Position numbers and translations under genes: made by a program. Source: REEB481 sp044360435 (GTDB lineage: Bacteria; Bacteroidota; Bacteroidia; NS11-12g; UBA955). Taken from it: 7,577 nt of DNA. This document shows positions 4,891 to 7,577 of this stretch, piece by piece. The notes beneath the pieces were generated by a model. The model saw only the letters and a list, made by a program, of their open reading frames with translations. It was not told the origin of the DNA and did no database searches. The stretch covers positions 1 through 7,577 of the forward strand of contig JBIKKI010000108.1 of the NCBI GenBank assembly GCA_044360435.1. Direction: 5' to 3'. Each line of letters starts with the position of its first letter. The stretch's first letter is position 1.

Positions 4891-7482
4891 ATGAATTTGA
4901 ACAAGTTCACCGTAAAAGCGCAGGAAGCCCTGAGCAAGGCTCAGAACACCGCGCTGGAATATGGACAGCAGGCCATCGAAAATGCACACATCCTGCATGG
5001 AATGCTGGAAGAAGACGCAGAACTGATGGGATTTTTGTTTGGAAAAGTTGGCGCCAACCTCAAACGTGTGGAAGAAGCCAACCTGGCACAAATCAAAAGT
5101 CTTCCCAAAGTATCCGGAGGCCAGGTTTACCTCAGTCAGCCGGCAAACACTACGCTGGTTCAGGCTGAAAAAGCCATGCGCGGGTTCGACGACCAGTTTA
5201 TCACCAACGAACACCTGCTGCTTGCCTTGCTTGAATCCAAAGACAGTACCGGCAACATGCTTAAAGACGCAGGCCTGCGCCGTGGCGACCTGGAAAAAGC
5301 CATCCGAGAGGTTCGCGGCGGACAGAAAGTGAGTTCCGAAACCCACGAACAGCAGTTCAACGCACTCGGCAAATTCGCTGTGAACCTGAATGAACAGGCA
5401 CGCACCGGCAAGCTGGATCCCGTGATTGGCCGCGATGATGAAATCCGCCGTGTGCTGCAAATCCTGAGCCGCCGCACCAAGAACAACCCGGTGCTGATTG
5501 GCGAACCCGGTGTTGGAAAAACAGCCATCGCCGAAGGTTTGGCGCACCGCATCGTAAAAGGCGACGTGCCTGAAAACCTGAAAAGCAAAACCATCTTCAG
5601 TCTGGATATGGGCGCGCTGATTGCCGGCGCCAAATACAAGGGTGAATTTGAGGAACGGCTGAAAAGTGTGGTCAAGGAAGTCATCGGCAGCGATGGCGAA
5701 GTGGTGTTGTTCATTGACGAAATCCACACTTTGGTAGGCGCAGGACGCAGCGAAGGCGCCATGGACGCAGCCAACATCCTCAAACCCGCCCTGGCCCGCG
5801 GCGAACTGCGCGCCATCGGCGCCACTACCCTGGCGGAATACCAGAAATACATCGAAAACGACAAAGCCCTGGAACGCCGTTTCCAGAAGGTGATGGTGGA
5901 AGAACCCGATACGCAGGACGCCATCTCCATCCTTCGCGGACTGAAAGAACGCTACGAAATACATCACCGCGTGCGCATCAAGGACGAAGCCATCATCAGC
6001 TCGGTGGAACTGTCGCAGCGCTACATCAGCGACCGCTTTCTTCCCGACAAAGCCATCGACCTTTTGGATGAAGCAGCCTCCAAACTGCGCCTGGAAATGG
6101 ATTCCGTGCCGGAAGAACTGGACGAACTGAACCGCCGCATCATGCAGCTGGAGATTGAACGAGAAGCCATCAAACGCGAAAACGATACCGCCAAAGTGGA
6201 CCAGCTGAGCGCAGAAATCGCCAACCTCAGCGAGGAACGCAACAGCATCAACGCACACTGGCAACGCGAAAAGGAAATCGTTGATGCCATTCAACAGAAC
6301 AAGGCACAGCTGGAAGACCTGAAACTGCAGGCCGATCAGGCTGAGCGCAACGGCGACTACGGCAAGGTGGCGGAAATCCGCTACGGACTGGTGCGGCAAA
6401 GTGAAGAAGAACTGAAAAACCTGCAGCAACAACTGGCTGAAGTACAATCGGACAAGCCCATGGTAAAACAGGAAGTGGACAGCGAAGACATCGCAGAAGT
6501 GGTGAGCCGCTGGACAGGCATTCCGGTGCAACGGATGATGCAGAGCGAGCGCGAAAAGCTGCTGCACCTGGAAGCCGAACTGCACAAACGGGTGATTGGA
6601 CAGGAAGAAGCCATCAGCGCCATTTCCGACGCCGTGCGCCGCAGCAGGGCCGGCCTGCAGGATCCGAAGAAACCGATTGGTTCTTTCATCTTCCTCGGCA
6701 CCACGGGTGTGGGAAAAACCGAGCTGGCCAAAGCCCTGGCGGAGTTTCTGTTCAACAGCGACCAGGCCATGGTGCGCATCGACATGAGCGAATACCAGGA
6801 GAAACATACCGTTAGCCGCCTCATCGGCGCGCCTCCCGGCTATGTGGGCTATGAAGAAGGCGGGCAGCTTACCGAAGCCGTGCGTCGCCGGCCTTACAGC
6901 GTGGTGTTGCTGGATGAAATTGAAAAAGCACATCCGGATGTGTTCAACATCCTGCTGCAGGTGCTCGATGATGGTCGCCTCACCGACAACAAGGGTAGAA
7001 CCGCCAACTTCCGCAATACCATCATCATCATGACCAGCAACCTGGGTTCCGACATCATTCGGGAACAGTTTGAACAGATCACCGATGAAAACCGGGAAAG
7101 CGTGATGGCACGCACGAAAACCCAGGTCTTCGAACTGCTGAAACAGGGCATTCGTCCGGAATTCCTGAACCGCATCGACGAAGTGATCATGTTCGAGCCG
7201 CTCAACCGCGATCATGTACGCAGCATTGTGGAACTGCAGATGCAGCAAATCATCCGGCAGCTGGCAGAAATGGGCATACCCTTCAGCGCCACTGAAGTTG
7301 CCCTCGACTGGCTGTCGCAACTGGGTTACGACCCGCAGTTTGGTGCCCGACCGCTGAAGCGGGTGCTTCAAAAACGCGTGATGAACGAGCTCAGCAAGCA
7401 GATTTTATCCGGTGCGGTGCACAAAGACAGCCGCATTGAGCTGGATTGCCTGGGATCGGAATTGGTTTTTCGGAATTCATAA
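4891..7482 (+). CDS. clpB: ClpB, ATP-dependent protein disaggregase (Hsp100)
   Basis: A complete 863-residue ClpB, close to the usual 855-870. It forms a cytoplasmic hexamer that pulls aggregated proteins through its central pore with help from DnaK/DnaJ/GrpE. The N-terminal Clp_N repeats span about 1-145. AAA+ domain 1 has Walker A G-E-P-G-V-G-K-T (204-211), pore-loop Tyr249, Walker B with Asp276-Glu277 and arginine fingers Arg329-Arg330. The coiled-coil M-domain, which marks ClpB as opposed to ClpA, runs about 405-525 and includes Y-G-K-V at 490-493. AAA+ domain 2 has Walker A G-T-T-G-V-G-K-T (603-610), pore-loop Tyr651, Walker B Asp675-Glu676 and sensor-2 G-A-R (818-820). There is no ClpP-binding loop, as expected. 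ATG 4891 is chosen over an in-frame TTG at 4882 because M-N-L-N-K-F-T is the usual family start. No Shine-Dalgarno sequence and no CIRCE element are visible upstream, so heat-shock control cannot be assigned. It stands alone on its strand and ends at a stem-loop terminator. Confidence 0.98.
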   Translation: MNLNKFTVKAQEALSKAQNTALEYGQQAIENAHILHGMLEEDAELMGFLFGKVGANLKRVEEANLAQIKSLPKVSGGQVYLSQPANTTLVQAEKAMRGFDDQFITNEHLLLALLESKDSTGNMLKDAGLRRGDLEKAIREVRGGQKVSSETHEQQFNALGKFAVNLNEQARTGKLDPVIGRDDEIRRVLQILSRRTKNNPVLIGEPGVGKTAIAEGLAHRIVKGDVPENLKSKTIFSLDMGALIAGAKYKGEFEERLKSVVKEVIGSDGEVVLFIDEIHTLVGAGRSEGAMDAANILKPALARGELRAIGATTLAEYQKYIENDKALERRFQKVMVEEPDTQDAISILRGLKERYEIHHRVRIKDEAIISSVELSQRYISDRFLPDKAIDLLDEAASKLRLEMDSVPEELDELNRRIMQLEIEREAIKRENDTAKVDQLSAEIANLSEERNSINAHWQREKEIVDAIQQNKAQLEDLKLQADQAERNGDYGKVAEIRYGLVRQSEEELKNLQQQLAEVQSDKPMVKQEVDSEDIAEVVSRWTGIPVQRMMQSEREKLLHLEAELHKRVIGQEEAISAISDAVRRSRAGLQDPKKPIGSFIFLGTTGVGKTELAKALAEFLFNSDQAMVRIDMSEYQEKHTVSRLIGAPPGYVGYEEGGQLTEAVRRRPYSVVLLDEIEKAHPDVFNILLQVLDDGRLTDNKGRTANFRNTIIIMTSNLGSDIIREQFEQITDENRESVMARTKTQVFELLKQGIRPEFLNRIDEVIMFEPLNRDHVRSIVELQMQQIIRQLAEMGIPFSATEVALDWLSQLGYDPQFGARPLKRVLQKRVMNELSKQILSGAVHKDSRIELDCLGSELVFRNS

Positions 7483-7491
7483 TTGATACGC

Positions 7492-7544
7492 AAGCCCCAA
7501 CTCCGGAGGATTCACAAGATGCTTCGGGGTTGGGGTTTGGTTTT
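7492..7544 (+). terminator. Intrinsic terminator after clpB
   Basis: The arms 7492-7505 and 7525-7538 pair over 14 bp with two G-U pairs. The core is CCCCAAC against GTTGGGG. Three further pairs (7506-7508 with 7522-7524, one of them G-U) shorten the loop to 13 nt. The right arm ends in TTT and continues GGTTTTA, an interrupted U tract. It lies 9 bp after the clpB stop. The opposite strand lacks a U tract, so it should act on plus-strand transcripts only. Confidence 0.8.
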
Positions 7545-7577
7545 AGGGCGGGTTGCTAAAGACCTTATTTGCGCATT

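Noticed and set aside
4704..4937. N-terminal extension of the lipoprotein to 218 residues
   Set aside because: It would bury a good lipoprotein signal peptide internally and overlap the clpB start. The ATG at 4703 explains the protein better.
4879..7371. 830-residue antisense ORF opposite clpB
   Set aside because: It lies in exact codon register with a clear full-length clpB, and its product is a His/Phe/Gln-rich sequence without recognisable domains. It results from codon choice in clpB.
1..7577. A new defence, mobile or secretion system
   Set aside because: All large genes belong to metabolic, chaperone, transporter or vWA families. There are no nucleases, transposases, toxin-antitoxin pairs or repeat arrays to support such a claim.

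Overview
The window looks like a chromosomal segment from a member of the Bacteroidota. The evidence is a transketolase encoded as separate N- and C-terminal subunits, two TAnnTTTG boxes (the phylum's -7 promoter consensus) next to start codons, almost no Shine-Dalgarno sequences, and protein styles common in that phylum. The order or genus cannot be named from this sequence. Apart from one gene cut by the left edge, every gene appears intact. I see no mobile element, CRISPR array, tRNA or rRNA.

Layout. Positions 1-4189 form a minus-strand gene run read from right to left: transketolase N-terminal subunit (3341-4189), a secreted von Willebrand factor A (vWA) protein (1943-3331), transketolase C-terminal subunit (973-1929), a doubtful 43-codon ORF (845-976), and a CNNM/CorC-type membrane protein with CBS domains (852-854 start, cut at position 1). 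Gaps of 9 and 13 bp, then overlaps, and no visible internal terminator suggest one transcription unit. A TAnnTTTG box at 4199-4206 lies just before its first start codon. A separate small lipoprotein gene (4281-4703, minus) lies upstream with its own TAnnTTTG box. Divergent from it, clpB runs on the plus strand (4891-7482) and ends at a strong stem-loop terminator (7492-7544). The 187-bp divergent spacer (4704-4890) carries two perfect short inverted repeats side by side and three CCAAT/ATTGG motifs.

How the genes work together. The two transketolase halves should assemble into one thiamine-diphosphate enzyme of the non-oxidative pentose phosphate pathway. ClpB is the cytoplasmic protein disaggregase that works with DnaK. 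The CNNM protein is a likely inner-membrane divalent-cation (Mg2+) transporter. The vWA protein carries a signal peptide, so it is exported, yet its gene separates the two halves of a cytosolic enzyme. This is the most unusual feature of the layout. I found no convincing evidence for a wholly new biological system. The leads worth following are the vWA gene placement, the overlapping small ORF, the structured clpB/lipoprotein spacer and the unclassified lipoprotein.
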